Shown here piece by piece: positions 8,009-17,820 of a DNA stretch of 64,000 bases. The position numbers were made by a program, and so were the translations under genes. The DNA is from Candidatus Mediterraneibacter intestinavium. Lineage in GTDB: Bacteria > Bacillota > Clostridia > Lachnospirales > Lachnospiraceae. Under the pieces are notes generated by a model. That model worked only from the letters and a program-made list of their open reading frames with translations, was not told where the DNA came from and made no database searches. The stretch's first letter is position 1. Every line of letters begins with the position of its first letter. The DNA lies in NCBI GenBank assembly GCA_019119205.1, contig DWXK01000006.1, forward strand, positions 88,486-152,485, given 5' to 3'.

Positions 8009-9256
8009 CTATCCCGCTATTTTCTTTCTTCCCGGGCTCCGTCTCTGCCCGGAGATCTCCCGGTCATTTTCCGCTCCTTCTTCTCTCCGTTTCAGGATCC
8101 CTGTAAGGAGGAACGCGCAGATTCCCGCCAGCGCCGCCGGCACAGCCCCGGCTGCTCCCACATAGCGGAGACCTGCGTGATCCACGACCACACCTCCCAG
8201 GAATGATCCCGCCGCGATCCCGAGATTAAAGAACACCGAATTGAACGACGCGGCAAGGTTCACACAGGAAGGATACTCCTGTGCCGCCGTATTCAGGAAC
8301 AGCATCTGGCTGGGTGAATTCACCAGATAGATGAGGATCCCCAGCAGGAAGACCGCCGCCAGACCGGCAGGCAGGCTCTGCGTCGCGAAAGGCATGCTCA
8401 GAAGGCAGAGCGTATGGACCACATAGATCCCCGGCATCCGCTTCATCCCTCCGTTCTCTGCGATCCTTCCGGAATACAGGTTGCTGATCAAAGCTGCCAC
8501 GCCGAACAGAAGAAGCGCAAAACTGATCATATTTCCGGGGATATGAAGTTCTGTCTCAAAGATCGGGGTAAGATATGTGTAGACAGTATATGTCGCCGCC
8601 GCGCCCAGGAAAACGCACAGTGCTCCCAGGATGATCTTCCGGTCCGTCAGGAGGACGAACTGCCGGATCACGCTGTGCGATTCCACACCGCCTTTCCTCG
8701 GCAGGGTCCGGTACAGGACTGCCGCCACTGCCAGAGAAGCTGCAGCGATCAGGAAAAACGCAGCGCGCCAGTTCAGGAAACGGGTCACCGCAGTCGCGAT
8801 CGGAACCCCGAAGACCGACGCGATGCTGAACCCGGAGAAGATGCCCGCTACGACTTTCGGCATATTCTCGGGAGCCGCGATGTCCCCCGCATATGTCATG
8901 GAAACCGCCACCAGAGTCCCCGACACCACGGCAATGACGATCCTCGCCGCAGCAAAGACAAGATACATCGACGTCAGCCCGCACAGCAGGTTTGCCACAG
9001 CAAAAACAGATACGCACACCATGGTAAACCGGAACCTGTCAAACTTTCCCGCCGCTGCCGCGCAGAAAGGAGTTCCCACGGCATAGGCGAAAGCAAACAC
9101 AGACACGATGCCCCCCGCTGTTGTCAGCGATATATGAAATCCCTCGGATATTTCCGGAAGTATCCCCACCACGATAAACTCACTTGTCCCTAAAAGAAAT
9201 GATAATGTGACCAGCATGACTACCTGGACTGTCAGAAACCGACTTTTTTTCTCCAT
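8009..9256 (-). CDS. MFS transporter (AraJ/DHA1-like efflux permease)
   Basis: A 415-residue major facilitator with about 12 hydrophobic helices and the DHA1/AraJ-like opening LSFLLGTSEFIVVGILPEI. FGVPIATAVTRFLNWRAAF in the middle is typical of sugar or drug exporters of this branch. It would use the proton gradient to export a small molecule, but the substrate is unknown. The C-terminal tail is basic and polar. It is divergent from an AraC-type regulator 176 bases away, which probably controls it. Confidence 0.85.
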   Translation of the reverse strand: MEKKSRFLTVQVVMLVTLSFLLGTSEFIVVGILPEISEGFHISLTTAGGIVSVFAFAYAVGTPFCAAAAGKFDRFRFTMVCVSVFAVANLLCGLTSMYLVFAAARIVIAVVSGTLVAVSMTYAGDIAAPENMPKVVAGIFSGFSIASVFGVPIATAVTRFLNWRAAFFLIAAASLAVAAVLYRTLPRKGGVESHSVIRQFVLLTDRKIILGALCVFLGAAATYTVYTYLTPIFETELHIPGNMISFALLLFGVAALISNLYSGRIAENGGMKRMPGIYVVHTLCLLSMPFATQSLPAGLAAVFLLGILIYLVNSPSQMLFLNTAAQEYPSCVNLAASFNSVFFNLGIAAGSFLGGVVVDHAGLRYVGAAGAVPAALAGICAFLLTGILKRREEGAENDREISGQRRSPGRKKIAG

Positions 9257-9432
9257 GCTCCTTTTCTCCTCTCCTTTGTCTTACGGGATTCTATTCTATC
9301 ATCATCTTTTCCTCAATTCTTGTTTACATCAGGCATATTTTTGTATTATATTGATATCAGACAGGGGTATTCTGTCATTGACTGCACTCTGCTCCTGTAC
9401 TTATATATCCGCTCAGAAGGAGGCAAGTTCTG

Positions 9433-10296
9433 TTGGAGATACCTGTATTCGGAATTGAAGACCAGTCCACCAGCCCTGATTCCGGGCTTTCCTACACGAT
9501 CAATACGATCTATGACGAACCGCCGCTGCACACCCACACATACTACGAGTTTTTTGTCGTGACAGAGGGCTCTGCCCTGCATCTGATCAACGACTCGGTC
9601 CAGACGATACGGAAGGGGGATTTCTTTTTTATCCGCCCGTCAGATGTGCACAGTTATAATTTTTATCACTCGGAAAATTTTCATAAGCTTAATCTCGGGT
9701 TCACGCAGCAGATCTTCCGCTCTGTCAGCCGCTTCTTTGACAGCACGGAAAAGCTGTCCCTGCTCACCTCCCCGGAATTCCCGCCCTCAGTCCGCCTTGA
9801 CAAAGGACAGCTCCACCGCGTGGTCACTCTCATGAAGGAAGCAGGAGACTATCTTCAGAATGCGAGCCCGCTGAGGACCAAGTACCATGTCCAGTGCATC
9901 CTCGCCATGTTTTTCGAGGAATATTTTTTTGAATATGATACCGAACTGCCGCAGAAGATCCCTTCCTGGCTGACCGGTCTGATGACAGAGATGCAGAAGG
10001 TCGAAAATATGCAGGAAGGATACCCCGGGATGTGCCGCCTTGCGCCATGTTCTCCCAACCATCTCTGCCGCACGATGAAACATTTTTTCGGCGTGACCCC
10101 GACCCAGTATATCAATGAACAGAGGCTGAACTATTCCGTATATCTGCTGATGCAGACAGATATGGATATCCTGGATATCTGCGGCGCCTGCGGATTTTCC
10201 AATCTCAGTCATTTTTATCACCTGTTCCGCCGCAAATTCTCCTGCCCTCCCCTGCAGTTTCGAAAGGCCAGAGAAAAAGCCTGTACAAACGCTTGA
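9433..10296 (+). CDS. AraC family transcriptional regulator with cupin sensor domain
   Basis: A 287-residue regulator. Residues about 25-110 form a cupin-like sugar-sensing arm (PPLHTHTYYEFFVVTEG ... FFFIRPSDVH). Residues about 185-285 form the double helix-turn-helix, with LAPCSPNHLCRTMKHFFG and the signature GFSNLSHFYHLFRRKFSCPP. The start is a TTG, chosen because AAGGAGG lies 9 bases upstream. It is divergent from the MFS exporter, the usual arrangement for a local activator. It ends inside a terminator stem. Confidence 0.88.
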   Translation: MEIPVFGIEDQSTSPDSGLSYTINTIYDEPPLHTHTYYEFFVVTEGSALHLINDSVQTIRKGDFFFIRPSDVHSYNFYHSENFHKLNLGFTQQIFRSVSRFFDSTEKLSLLTSPEFPPSVRLDKGQLHRVVTLMKEAGDYLQNASPLRTKYHVQCILAMFFEEYFFEYDTELPQKIPSWLTGLMTEMQKVENMQEGYPGMCRLAPCSPNHLCRTMKHFFGVTPTQYINEQRLNYSVYLLMQTDMDILDICGACGFSNLSHFYHLFRRKFSCPPLQFRKAREKACTNA

Positions 10297-10315
10297 CCAG
10301 CGTCTGCACAGGCTT
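10277..10315. terminator. Terminator between AraC regulator and DUF1934 gene
   Basis: AAGCCTGT pairs with ACAGGCTT, and the inner ACGCT pairs with AGCGT. The hairpin overlaps the last codons of the AraC gene and sits between two converging genes. The T-run is weak on the plus strand. Confidence 0.55.
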
Positions 10316-10344
10316 GATCCATATATATTATCCTTATCCAGTCT

Positions 10345-10812
10345 TTAACTCAGCACGGAGAAATCCCCGCTGTTCTTCGAAGTGATGTTCATCCGGATCT
10401 TACAGTCCGCGAGCGGTTCATGATCAACGTCCAGCTCGTAGTCCACAGACACATTGATTTTATCCTCCGAAACGCTGACCTCCATATTTTTCGTATTGAT
10501 GCCGATGAGCATCTGCCCGTACGGCGTCTTATAATATGTCAGGTTCTTCCGGTTCTTCTCAAACACCATGTGCGTCCCGGTCCCGCCGCTCCTCATGATC
10601 TCCATGCTGTCGTCACCGGTGATCTTGATCTTGTTTTTGACCGTCCCTGCCATTCCCTCCATCACTTCGTCATAAATGATATAATGTTTCCCGTTCCGGC
10701 AGTAGTAACTGGCAGGCGTCACAACCTCGATCGGTTCGTCCTCCTCATCCGGCTGCGGGGATACGATCCCCATATGCATCCCGGAGATGCTGACTAATAC
10801 ATCCTTCGTCAT
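10345..10812 (-). CDS. DUF1934 (YwiB-like) beta-barrel protein
   Basis: A 155-residue cytoplasmic protein with the calycin-like pattern of DUF1934/YwiB: KDVLVSISGMH at the start, YIIYDE, then NKIKITGDD and a C-terminal beta-rich MEVSVSEDKINVSVDYELD. Biochemical function is unknown for the family. It starts 3 bases after the murI stop, and its ribosome binding site (GAGGAATATT) lies inside the last murI codons, so it is probably translationally coupled as the last gene of the cvfB-dnaE-pfkA-murI cluster. Confidence 0.8.
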   Translation of the reverse strand: MTKDVLVSISGMHMGIVSPQPDEEDEPIEVVTPASYYCRNGKHYIIYDEVMEGMAGTVKNKIKITGDDSMEIMRSGGTGTHMVFEKNRKNLTYYKTPYGQMLIGINTKNMEVSVSEDKINVSVDYELDVDHEPLADCKIRMNITSKNSGDFSVLS

Positions 10813-10815
10813 ATC

Positions 10816-11643
10816 TTAATATTCCTCGATATTTACTACATTGGTAGTGGGTACGTCAAATGGCATCACCGTGTTGGCAAATCTCCTGAACTTCTCCGCC
10901 GCATCGCTGACATAGAAGGAATATCTGCTGTGCTGCTCTGTTGTCCCATCGTTTGCCATCCCCCGCTCCTCCAGCATTTTCTTGAGGTCCATCGCGGTCT
11001 CATATGCCGGATTGACGATCTGGATCCGGTCTCCCATGTACTCCCGGATCTTTGAGCGGATCAGGGGATAATGGGTACATCCCAGGATCATCGCGTCGAT
11101 ATCCGTATGCTTCATGGACTCGAGATAATACTCAATGATCTCCTGCGTCACCACATGTTCCTTAAACCCTTCTTCCACAAGAGGTACAAAGAGAGGACAT
11201 GCCTTCTCGATCACTGTGATATCCGGCGCCATCTCCCGGATGACTTTCGTATACATCCCGCTCTGGACTGTGGCATCCGTACCGACCACGCCGACCTTGC
11301 GGTTCTTCGTCGCCTCAACAGCAGCTCTCGCCCCCGGGATGACCACTCCCATGATCGGGATATCGAACTCATCCCTCACTGCGTCGAGCGCCAGTGCGCT
11401 CGCCGTATTGCACGCGATGACGATCGCCTTTACCTGCTTTGTCTTAAGGAAACGGATGATCTGCTCCGAGAAGCGGATGATCGTATTCTGTGACTTGCTT
11501 CCGTATGGAACACGCGCAGTATCCCCGAAATATACGATATTTTCTTTCGGCAGCTGGCGGGATATCTCCCGCGCAACTGTCAGACCGCCGACTCCGGAAT
11601 CGAACACGCCGACCGGAGCCGTTTTTCTGCTTTCCATACCCAC
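10816..11643 (-). CDS. murI: Glutamate racemase
   Basis: Converts L-glutamate to D-glutamate for peptidoglycan precursors in the cytoplasm. The 275-residue protein has the substrate loop PVGVFDSGVGGLTVA, the first catalytic cysteine in VIACNTASA and the second in LGCTHYPLI. The ORF-track start is a GTG with AGGAG 10 bases upstream. An ATG two codons later is the alternative. It follows pfkA by 13 bases, so it is probably co-transcribed. Confidence 0.96.
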   Translation of the reverse strand: MGMESRKTAPVGVFDSGVGGLTVAREISRQLPKENIVYFGDTARVPYGSKSQNTIIRFSEQIIRFLKTKQVKAIVIACNTASALALDAVRDEFDIPIMGVVIPGARAAVEATKNRKVGVVGTDATVQSGMYTKVIREMAPDITVIEKACPLFVPLVEEGFKEHVVTQEIIEYYLESMKHTDIDAMILGCTHYPLIRSKIREYMGDRIQIVNPAYETAMDLKKMLEERGMANDGTTEQHSRYSFYVSDAAEKFRRFANTVMPFDVPTTNVVNIEEY

Positions 11644-11656
11644 GTTTATCTTTCTC

Positions 11657-12670
11657 CTAAAGTGCTAATACTTTCGCCACGTCGTACTGATACTCGGAAA
11701 CGGACTTCTTCATCGCAAGAGCTTCCTCGATATCAAAGTCAACGAACTCGCCGTTTTTGTATCCTACGACACGGTTTGTCTTGCCCTGGCAGAGAAGATC
11801 CACTGCCATGGAACCCATGATGGACGCATAAACTCTGTCTTTACATGTCGGGCTTCCGCCGCGCTGCATGTGTCCGAGGATCGTCGCTCTTGTCTCCATC
11901 CCTGTAGCCGCCTCAATCCTCTTTGCCATGTTGATGGAGTCACCGATACCCTCGGCATTGATAATGATATAGTTCTTTTTACCACGTCTCTGGCACGCTT
12001 TGATGTCCGCGATGATCTCCTGCTCATCAATATCGTGCTCCTCCGGCATCAGGATGCGCTCCGCGCCGTTCGCGATACCGCACCACAGTGCGAGATACCC
12101 GGCATCACGCCCCATAACCTCAATGATACTGCATCTCTCATGAGATGTGGAAGTGTCACGCACTTTATCGATCGCTTCCATAGCAGTGTTTACTGCCGTA
12201 TCAAATCCGATCGTATAATCTGTACATGCAATGTCAAGGTCGATCGTTCCCGGGATACCGATGGTGTTCACCCCGAGATTGGCAAGTTTCTGGGCACCGG
12301 CAAAAGATCCGTCTCCACCGATGACTACCAGACCGTCAATCCCGTATTTCTTACAGATCGCAGCAGCTTTCTGCTGTCCTTCTTCTGTCCTCATGGACTT
12401 GCATCGTGCAGTCTGGAGGATCGTACCTCCGCGCTGGATGGTATCGGAAACATCACGCGCTGACATATCAATGATCTCTTCTTTCAGAAGTCCGTGATAT
12501 CCTCTGCGGATCCCGCGCACTTTCAGCCCTCTGGACAGTGCTGTCCTGACAACTGCACGGATCGCCGCGTTCATTCCCGGCGCGTCTCCACCACTGGTAA
12601 GAACGCCGATCGTGCGGATCCTGTCTTCAAAGTCATCTGCATATAATTCGTCTAATGTGTTTTCTGCCAT
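11657..12670 (-). CDS. pfkA: ATP-dependent 6-phosphofructokinase
   Basis: Phosphorylates fructose 6-phosphate to fructose 1,6-bisphosphate in glycolysis. The protein of about 337 residues has TSGGDAPGMNAAIR near the N-terminus, the GGDGS nucleotide loop (glycine rather than the second Asp of PPi-dependent enzymes, so ATP is the likely donor), the catalytic TIDLDIACTDYTIGFDTA segment and LGHMQRGGSP. I moved the start from the ORF track to the ATG of MAENTLDELY, which has GGTGGAG upstream. The 53-codon extension does not look like pfkA. It lies between dnaE and murI. Confidence 0.95.
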   Translation of the reverse strand: MAENTLDELYADDFEDRIRTIGVLTSGGDAPGMNAAIRAVVRTALSRGLKVRGIRRGYHGLLKEEIIDMSARDVSDTIQRGGTILQTARCKSMRTEEGQQKAAAICKKYGIDGLVVIGGDGSFAGAQKLANLGVNTIGIPGTIDLDIACTDYTIGFDTAVNTAMEAIDKVRDTSTSHERCSIIEVMGRDAGYLALWCGIANGAERILMPEEHDIDEQEIIADIKACQRRGKKNYIIINAEGIGDSINMAKRIEAATGMETRATILGHMQRGGSPTCKDRVYASIMGSMAVDLLCQGKTNRVVGYKNGEFVDFDIEEALAMKKSVSEYQYDVAKVLAL

Positions 12671-12861
12671 GTTTTTCTCCACCTTTCCTTCATAATAGGT
12701 CCCGGCAGCCTGCTCCATGCCACTGTACAGACCGCCTGTAAAACGGACACATCCGATCCGCTTCACTACTTCCTGCTGAGCGCAGAACTGCGCCGCATTT
12801 AAGATAACCGCCAAACCCTGAAATTGCATTTCTCATCAATTCCGAGAATATTCTACCGTAT

Positions 12862-15800
12862 TTAGAAGTGGTTTTCAATAGCTTTTTCCACCACTTTTAC
12901 CCGGCTTTCCCCGTAATGATTCATTAATCTGCTCAAAACCTGTGCGTCGATCCGGATGTTCCGGTTCCTCGGAAGCCGCTTGACCGCGCGCTCTTTCGCG
13001 CAGTAGATGACCACCTCATCATCTCCTTCGGAATCAGCCAGATATCCGTTTACGATCTGTTCTTCATCCAGATATGAAGCCTTGTCCGGGAACTGGAGCC
13101 ACAGTTCCCGCTTTTTCTGCTCAAAGGGGATCACCTTCTCACAGATCAGCTTGCTGGCGCGCTCATCCTCCTCGGCCACTCTTCCCCTGATGAACACCTT
13201 GCTGTCCACCTCAAGGCATTCCCGGTTCTTCTCATAATCTCTGGGGAACACGACGACCTCCACCGTGCCCATCAGATCCTCCACTGTGAGGAAAGCCATC
13301 ATCTGGTTCGTCTTCGTGTGCTTCACCGTCTTCTCCGTGATCATGCCGCCGATGACCGCGCGGGAGCCGTCCCTCACCTTGGTCTGCCCGGTCTCCTCAT
13401 CCGGCTGGAAATCTCCTGTCGTCGCCGTGATCACCTTTTTCCACTGCTCCTCATATGCCTCCAGAGGGTGTCCGCTGACGTAGATTCCCAGGACTTCCTT
13501 CTCAAATGCCAGAAGGTTCTCTCTGGAATACTCCCCCACGTCCGGGAGTTTGATCTGGAATTCTTCTTTCTGGTCCTCTCCCACCATATCGAAGAGGGTC
13601 ATCTGCCCCGCCATGGAATACTTCTTTTCCTGGTTGACGTGGTCCACGATCTGGATGTAGATGCTCATAAACTGCTTCCTGGTTCCTCCCAGCGTGTCCA
13701 GCGCGCCGGATTTGATCAGGTTCTCGATAGCGCGCTTGTTGAGCGCCTCCCTGGAGGACATCCTCGTGATAAAATCCTCCAGATTCTTAAACGGACCGAA
13801 CTGTTCTCTCTCCTCCACGATGGCTTTGATCACCGGTCTGCCGATGCTCTTGATCGCAGCGAGCCCGTACCGGATATTTCCGCTGTCGACCGAGAAGTTC
13901 GCCTCCCCTTTGTTGATGTCCGGAGGCAGGATCCGGATGTTCATCTGCCGGCAGGCGTAAATATATTCTGCCACCTTTGGCGGATTTTCAATCACAGAAG
14001 TCATGAGCGCCGCCATAAATTCCACCGGATAGTAATATTTCAGCCACGCAGTCTGGTAAGAGACTACCGCATATGCCGCCGCGTGGGACTTGTTGAACGC
14101 ATATTTCGCGAAATCGATCATCTCATCATAGATCTTATTCGCTGTCTTCTCGTCGATCCCGTTCTTGATACAGCCCGGAACGTTCGTCTCCTCATCCCCG
14201 TAGACAAAGATCTGACGCTCCTTCTGCATCACATCTCCTTTTTTCTTTGACATGGCTCGCCTGAGGAGGTCGCTCCGCCCCAGCGTATACCCTGCAAGAT
14301 CCCGCACGATCTGCATGACCTGCTCCTGATACACGATACACCCGTAAGTGGGCGCGAGGATCGGCTCCAGCTGCGGACAGTCATAGGTGATCGACGCCGA
14401 CTCGTTCTTTCCTTTGATATACTGGGGGATAAAGTCCATGGGTCCCGGACGGTACAGTGCGATCCCGGCTATGATATCCTCCAGGCTGTGGGGTTTCAGT
14501 TCCTTCATGAAACTCTTCATGCCGCTGCTCTCGATCTGGAATATCCCGTCCGTCTTTCCGGTACCGATATAATCCATCACCGCCTGATCGTTATAGTCGA
14601 TCTTCTCAATATCGAGTGCAGGGGCTTTTTTCCTGGCCATGGCGACCGCGTTCTGGATCACAGTCAGAGTACGGAGTCCCAGGAAATCCATCTTCAGAAG
14701 CCCCAGTTCCTCCAGAGTGGTCATAGTAAACTGGGTCGTGATCGTCCCGTCCGCGGCGCGGGAAAGAGGAACGTACTCATCCACAGATTTCTGGCTGATC
14801 ACAACGCCGGCAGCATGCATGGAACTATGTCTGGGCAGACCTTCCAGGCGCTTCGCCATATCGATCAGGCTTTTCACCTGCTCGTCGGTCTCATAGGTCC
14901 TGCGCAGTTCCGGGTTCTCTTTCAGCGCCTTGTCGATAGTGATGTTCAGCTCCTGGGGGATCATCTTTGCGATGGAATCCACAAAAGCATAAGGCAGATC
15001 CATTACCCTTCCCACGTCCCGGATGACACCTCTTGCAGCCAGGGTTCCGAAAGTCACGATCTGAACGACCCGGTCCTTCCCGTATTTACGCACCACATAG
15101 TCGATGACCTCCTGCCTTCTCTCGAAGCAGAAGTCCACGTCGATATCGGGCATGGACACACGTTCCGGGTTCAGGAAACGCTCGAACAGGAGCTGATACC
15201 GGATGGGATCGATGGTCGTGATCTCCAGGCAGTAGGAGACAATGCTCCCCGCGGCGGAGCCTCGTCCAGGTCCCACCGCGATCCCGTGGTCCTTCGCATA
15301 CTTGATGAAGTCCCATACGATCAGGAAATAATCCACATACCCCATGTTCTTTATGGTGTCCAGCTCGTAAGTGAGCCGGTCTTTTAATTCCCGGGACGGA
15401 TCGCGGCCATAGCGCTTCTCAAGTCCCTCCCAGCACAGTTTTTGAAGGTATTCCCAGGAGGTCATCCCGTCCGGGACATCGTATTTTGGAAGTTTCGTCA
15501 CGCCGAACTCGATCTCCACAGAGCACCGGTCAGCGATCTTCTGCGTGTTCTCCAGCGCCTCCTTCGCAAAAGGAAAAAGCGCCTCCATCTCCTCCGGAGA
15601 TTTCACATAATACTGTCCGCCCTCGTATCGCATCCGGTTTTCATCCGCCAGCTTCTTTCCTGTCTGGATACAGAGCAGGATATCGTGCGCCTTCGCGTCA
15701 TCCGCGTAAGTATAATGGACGTCATTGGTCGCCACCAGCGGGATCCCGGTCTCCTGGGACATCTTCATGAGCTGCTGGTTCACCAGGGTCTGATCCGGGA

Positions 15801-16338
15801 TCCCGTGGTCCTGCAGTTCCAGAAAATAGTTGTCCTCCCCAAAGATATCTCTGTACTCAAGCGCTTTCTTCTTCGCCTCGTCATACAATCCTTTGACGAT
15901 ATAGCGCTGGACCTCTCCGGCAAGGCAGGCGCTCAATGCTATGATCCCTTCATGATATTCCGCGAGCAGCGACTTATCCACTCTGGGACGGTAGTAATAT
16001 CCCTCCACAAAGCCTTTGGAAACAATCTTCATCAGATTCGCATAGCCTTTATTGTTCTCCGCCAGAAGGACAAGGTGATAGTACCTGTCGTCTCCCCCTG
16101 TTATCTCTCGGTCAAACCGGGAGTTTGGCGCGACATACACCTCGCATCCAAGGATCGGATTGATCCCCTGTTTCTTCGCCTCACGGTAAAAATCGATCAC
16201 ACCGTACATAACGCCGTGGTCTGTGATCGCGGCGCTGTTCATCCCCAGTTCCTTTACCCGGGACACATATTCCTTTATCTTGTTCGAACCGTCCAACAGA
16301 CTGTACTCTGTGTGGACATGCAAATGTGCAAAACTCAT
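12862..16338 (-). CDS. dnaE: DNA polymerase III alpha subunit (DnaE)
   Basis: A replicative C-family polymerase subunit of 1158 residues. An N-terminal PHP domain begins MSFAHLHVHTEYSLLDG. The palm carries GPGRGSAAGS and the two catalytic aspartates of MPDIDVDFCFERR. Fingers and helix-hairpin-helix regions follow, and an OB-fold near residues 980-1060 contains TVEVVVFPRDYEKN. I use the ATG before SFAHLHVHTEY with AGAGAGG upstream. The 50-codon extension in the track is out of family. In Clostridia this enzyme works with PolC. It sits upstream of pfkA. Confidence 0.95.
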   Translation of the reverse strand: MSFAHLHVHTEYSLLDGSNKIKEYVSRVKELGMNSAAITDHGVMYGVIDFYREAKKQGINPILGCEVYVAPNSRFDREITGGDDRYYHLVLLAENNKGYANLMKIVSKGFVEGYYYRPRVDKSLLAEYHEGIIALSACLAGEVQRYIVKGLYDEAKKKALEYRDIFGEDNYFLELQDHGIPDQTLVNQQLMKMSQETGIPLVATNDVHYTYADDAKAHDILLCIQTGKKLADENRMRYEGGQYYVKSPEEMEALFPFAKEALENTQKIADRCSVEIEFGVTKLPKYDVPDGMTSWEYLQKLCWEGLEKRYGRDPSRELKDRLTYELDTIKNMGYVDYFLIVWDFIKYAKDHGIAVGPGRGSAAGSIVSYCLEITTIDPIRYQLLFERFLNPERVSMPDIDVDFCFERRQEVIDYVVRKYGKDRVVQIVTFGTLAARGVIRDVGRVMDLPYAFVDSIAKMIPQELNITIDKALKENPELRRTYETDEQVKSLIDMAKRLEGLPRHSSMHAAGVVISQKSVDEYVPLSRAADGTITTQFTMTTLEELGLLKMDFLGLRTLTVIQNAVAMARKKAPALDIEKIDYNDQAVMDYIGTGKTDGIFQIESSGMKSFMKELKPHSLEDIIAGIALYRPGPMDFIPQYIKGKNESASITYDCPQLEPILAPTYGCIVYQEQVMQIVRDLAGYTLGRSDLLRRAMSKKKGDVMQKERQIFVYGDEETNVPGCIKNGIDEKTANKIYDEMIDFAKYAFNKSHAAAYAVVSYQTAWLKYYYPVEFMAALMTSVIENPPKVAEYIYACRQMNIRILPPDINKGEANFSVDSGNIRYGLAAIKSIGRPVIKAIVEEREQFGPFKNLEDFITRMSSREALNKRAIENLIKSGALDTLGGTRKQFMSIYIQIVDHVNQEKKYSMAGQMTLFDMVGEDQKEEFQIKLPDVGEYSRENLLAFEKEVLGIYVSGHPLEAYEEQWKKVITATTGDFQPDEETGQTKVRDGSRAVIGGMITEKTVKHTKTNQMMAFLTVEDLMGTVEVVVFPRDYEKNRECLEVDSKVFIRGRVAEEDERASKLICEKVIPFEQKKRELWLQFPDKASYLDEEQIVNGYLADSEGDDEVVIYCAKERAVKRLPRNRNIRIDAQVLSRLMNHYGESRVKVVEKAIENHF

Positions 16339-16530
16339 CCGATACCTCTCTGTCACACCGTAATCTCTGTCTCCTGAAACACTGCAGTTCAGCCATATGC
16401 CGAAGGAGTGGCTGCACTGTGATCCTGAGACCATCCTGATCTTAAGATAAAAGAGGCAGTCCCCCTTTCCGGGAACTGCCCTCTCCACATTCTCTCACTG
16501 AAAGAAGCTTTCCTGTCTGTCAGCTCAGAC

Positions 16531-16767
16531 TTACTCTCCATCCATCATAAACTTGATCAGTCTGTCTGTATCTTCCTTCTCATATGCAATGATCTCAAGT
16601 TCCGGGATCTCACCGTTGGAAAAGATATTCGCCATGGAAACGTACTGGGAAAGCTTTGACTTCAGGTTCAGTCTGTCTCCTTCTCCTGTAACCAGTTCTA
16701 CTTTTCCTTTGCATTCGTCGATCACCTTAAAGAAGCCTTCTATATCTGTTATGTTCTGCACTTTCAT
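16531..16767 (-). CDS. HPr-like protein lacking the phosphorylatable histidine
   Basis: A 78-residue protein with the size and beta-alpha pattern of HPr phosphocarriers: a late EGDRLNLKSKLSQYVSMANIF helix resembling the HPr Ser-46 region, then an acidic C-terminal helix. The N-terminal active-site segment (normally GLHARPA) reads NITDIEGFF with no histidine, so it cannot act as a normal PTS carrier. A regulatory Crh-like role is possible. The start MKVQNIT has AAAGGAGAAA upstream. It lies between the cvfB-like gene and dnaE on the same strand. Confidence 0.6.
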   Translation of the reverse strand: MKVQNITDIEGFFKVIDECKGKVELVTGEGDRLNLKSKLSQYVSMANIFSNGEIPELEIIAYEKEDTDRLIKFMMDGE

Positions 16768-16923
16768 GATTATTTCTCCTTTCACATCCACTCTGTATGT
16801 ATCTGAAATGTGTCTTCATACTGCTACTCTGCACATTCCTATAAATATTATACCCTATTTTATCCGAATTGCAAGGAATTTTCTTCCCTGCCTGTGTCCA
16901 TCTGGCGCTGCAGAGACTTTTCC

Positions 16924-17745
16924 TTACTGCCGCCGGATCTCCGTCCCGCCGATCTCGATCTTGTTTTCTTTCAAAAGACGTCCCACGGCTCTCTTAAAGG
17001 CAGCTTTGCTCATATCGAATTCCTGACGGATCTCTTCCGGTGAAGCCTTGTCCGTAAACGGTATCCTCCCGCCGTTTTTCTCCATCCAGCTCAGAAGGAG
17101 TTCCGCGTCTTTGTCCATCTGCTGCGGGATCTTTCCGCGCACGCTCAGGTCCAGCTTTCCGTCCGCCTTGACCGCCGTGACTCTCGCCTCGATCCGCTGT
17201 CCGTTCTGCATCTTTCCGTATACTTCCCTCTTCGGGATCATCGCGGAGTACTGATCGTCCACTGCGACATAAACGCCGTAATCCCTGTTTCTTCCATATA
17301 CAGTCCCGGTCACCATGTCGTCTTTTTGGTAGGGGGAATCTGTCCTCAGCATGGGATAGATCTTCATCGTAGCGCAGAGGCGCTCGCTCTTATCGATATA
17401 AAGCCCCACAAGGCAGCGGTCGCCTTTTTCCACCCCCTCTGTCTGCTCCTTATATGGAAGCAGAAGATCTTTTTCAAGCCCCCAGTCAAGGAAGGCTCCC
17501 ACTCTTCCCACATCAACAACTTCCAGCACCGCAAGTTTTCCAAGCGTGAGTTTCGGCTCACGTGTCGTCGCGATCATACGGTCCGAAGAATCCTTGTACA
17601 GAAATACTTCTATGGGATCTCCCACTTCTACACCTTCCGGAACCTGTTTCTTTGGAAGGAGCACCCTCTCCTCATCGCTTCCCAGATACACACCAAAATC
17701 TACGGTCTTCACAACTGTGAGTACCTGCTTTTCTCCTAATTTCAT
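16924..17745 (-). CDS. cvfB: S1-domain RNA-binding protein of the CvfB family
   Basis: A 273-residue protein built from tandem S1-like domains (starting LGEKQVLTVVKTVDFGVYL, GKLAVLEVVDVGRVGAFLDWG, and a third near residues 140-200 with GTVYGRNRDYGVYVAV) plus a C-terminal winged helix (KASPEEIRQEFDMSKAAFKRAVGRLLK). This is the CvfB (conserved virulence factor B) layout, an RNA-binding regulator. AAGGAG precedes the ATG. It heads the minus-strand cluster running to murI and DUF1934. Confidence 0.85.
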   Translation of the reverse strand: MKLGEKQVLTVVKTVDFGVYLGSDEERVLLPKKQVPEGVEVGDPIEVFLYKDSSDRMIATTREPKLTLGKLAVLEVVDVGRVGAFLDWGLEKDLLLPYKEQTEGVEKGDRCLVGLYIDKSERLCATMKIYPMLRTDSPYQKDDMVTGTVYGRNRDYGVYVAVDDQYSAMIPKREVYGKMQNGQRIEARVTAVKADGKLDLSVRGKIPQQMDKDAELLLSWMEKNGGRIPFTDKASPEEIRQEFDMSKAAFKRAVGRLLKENKIEIGGTEIRRQ

Positions 17746-17820
17746 AATGGTATTTTCTCCTTGATCCTCTTCGTCGCCGCTGCCCTGGTCAAAAGGACGC
17801 CGGCAGCCTCTCTGCCTATG

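Noticed and set aside
12671-12829. Longer pfkA start in the ORF track
   Set aside because: The extra 53 codons do not resemble PFK, and a good ribosome binding site precedes the internal ATG.
13318-16377. Long plus-strand ORFs (e.g. 13318-14250, 14488-15387, 15442-16377)
   Set aside because: Shadows of dnaE in the opposite strand with Arg/His/Leu-rich composition and no ribosome binding sites.
16339-16488. Longer dnaE start in the ORF track
   Set aside because: DnaE proteins start at the PHP motif (SFxHLHVHTEYS), which follows an internal ATG with a ribosome binding site.
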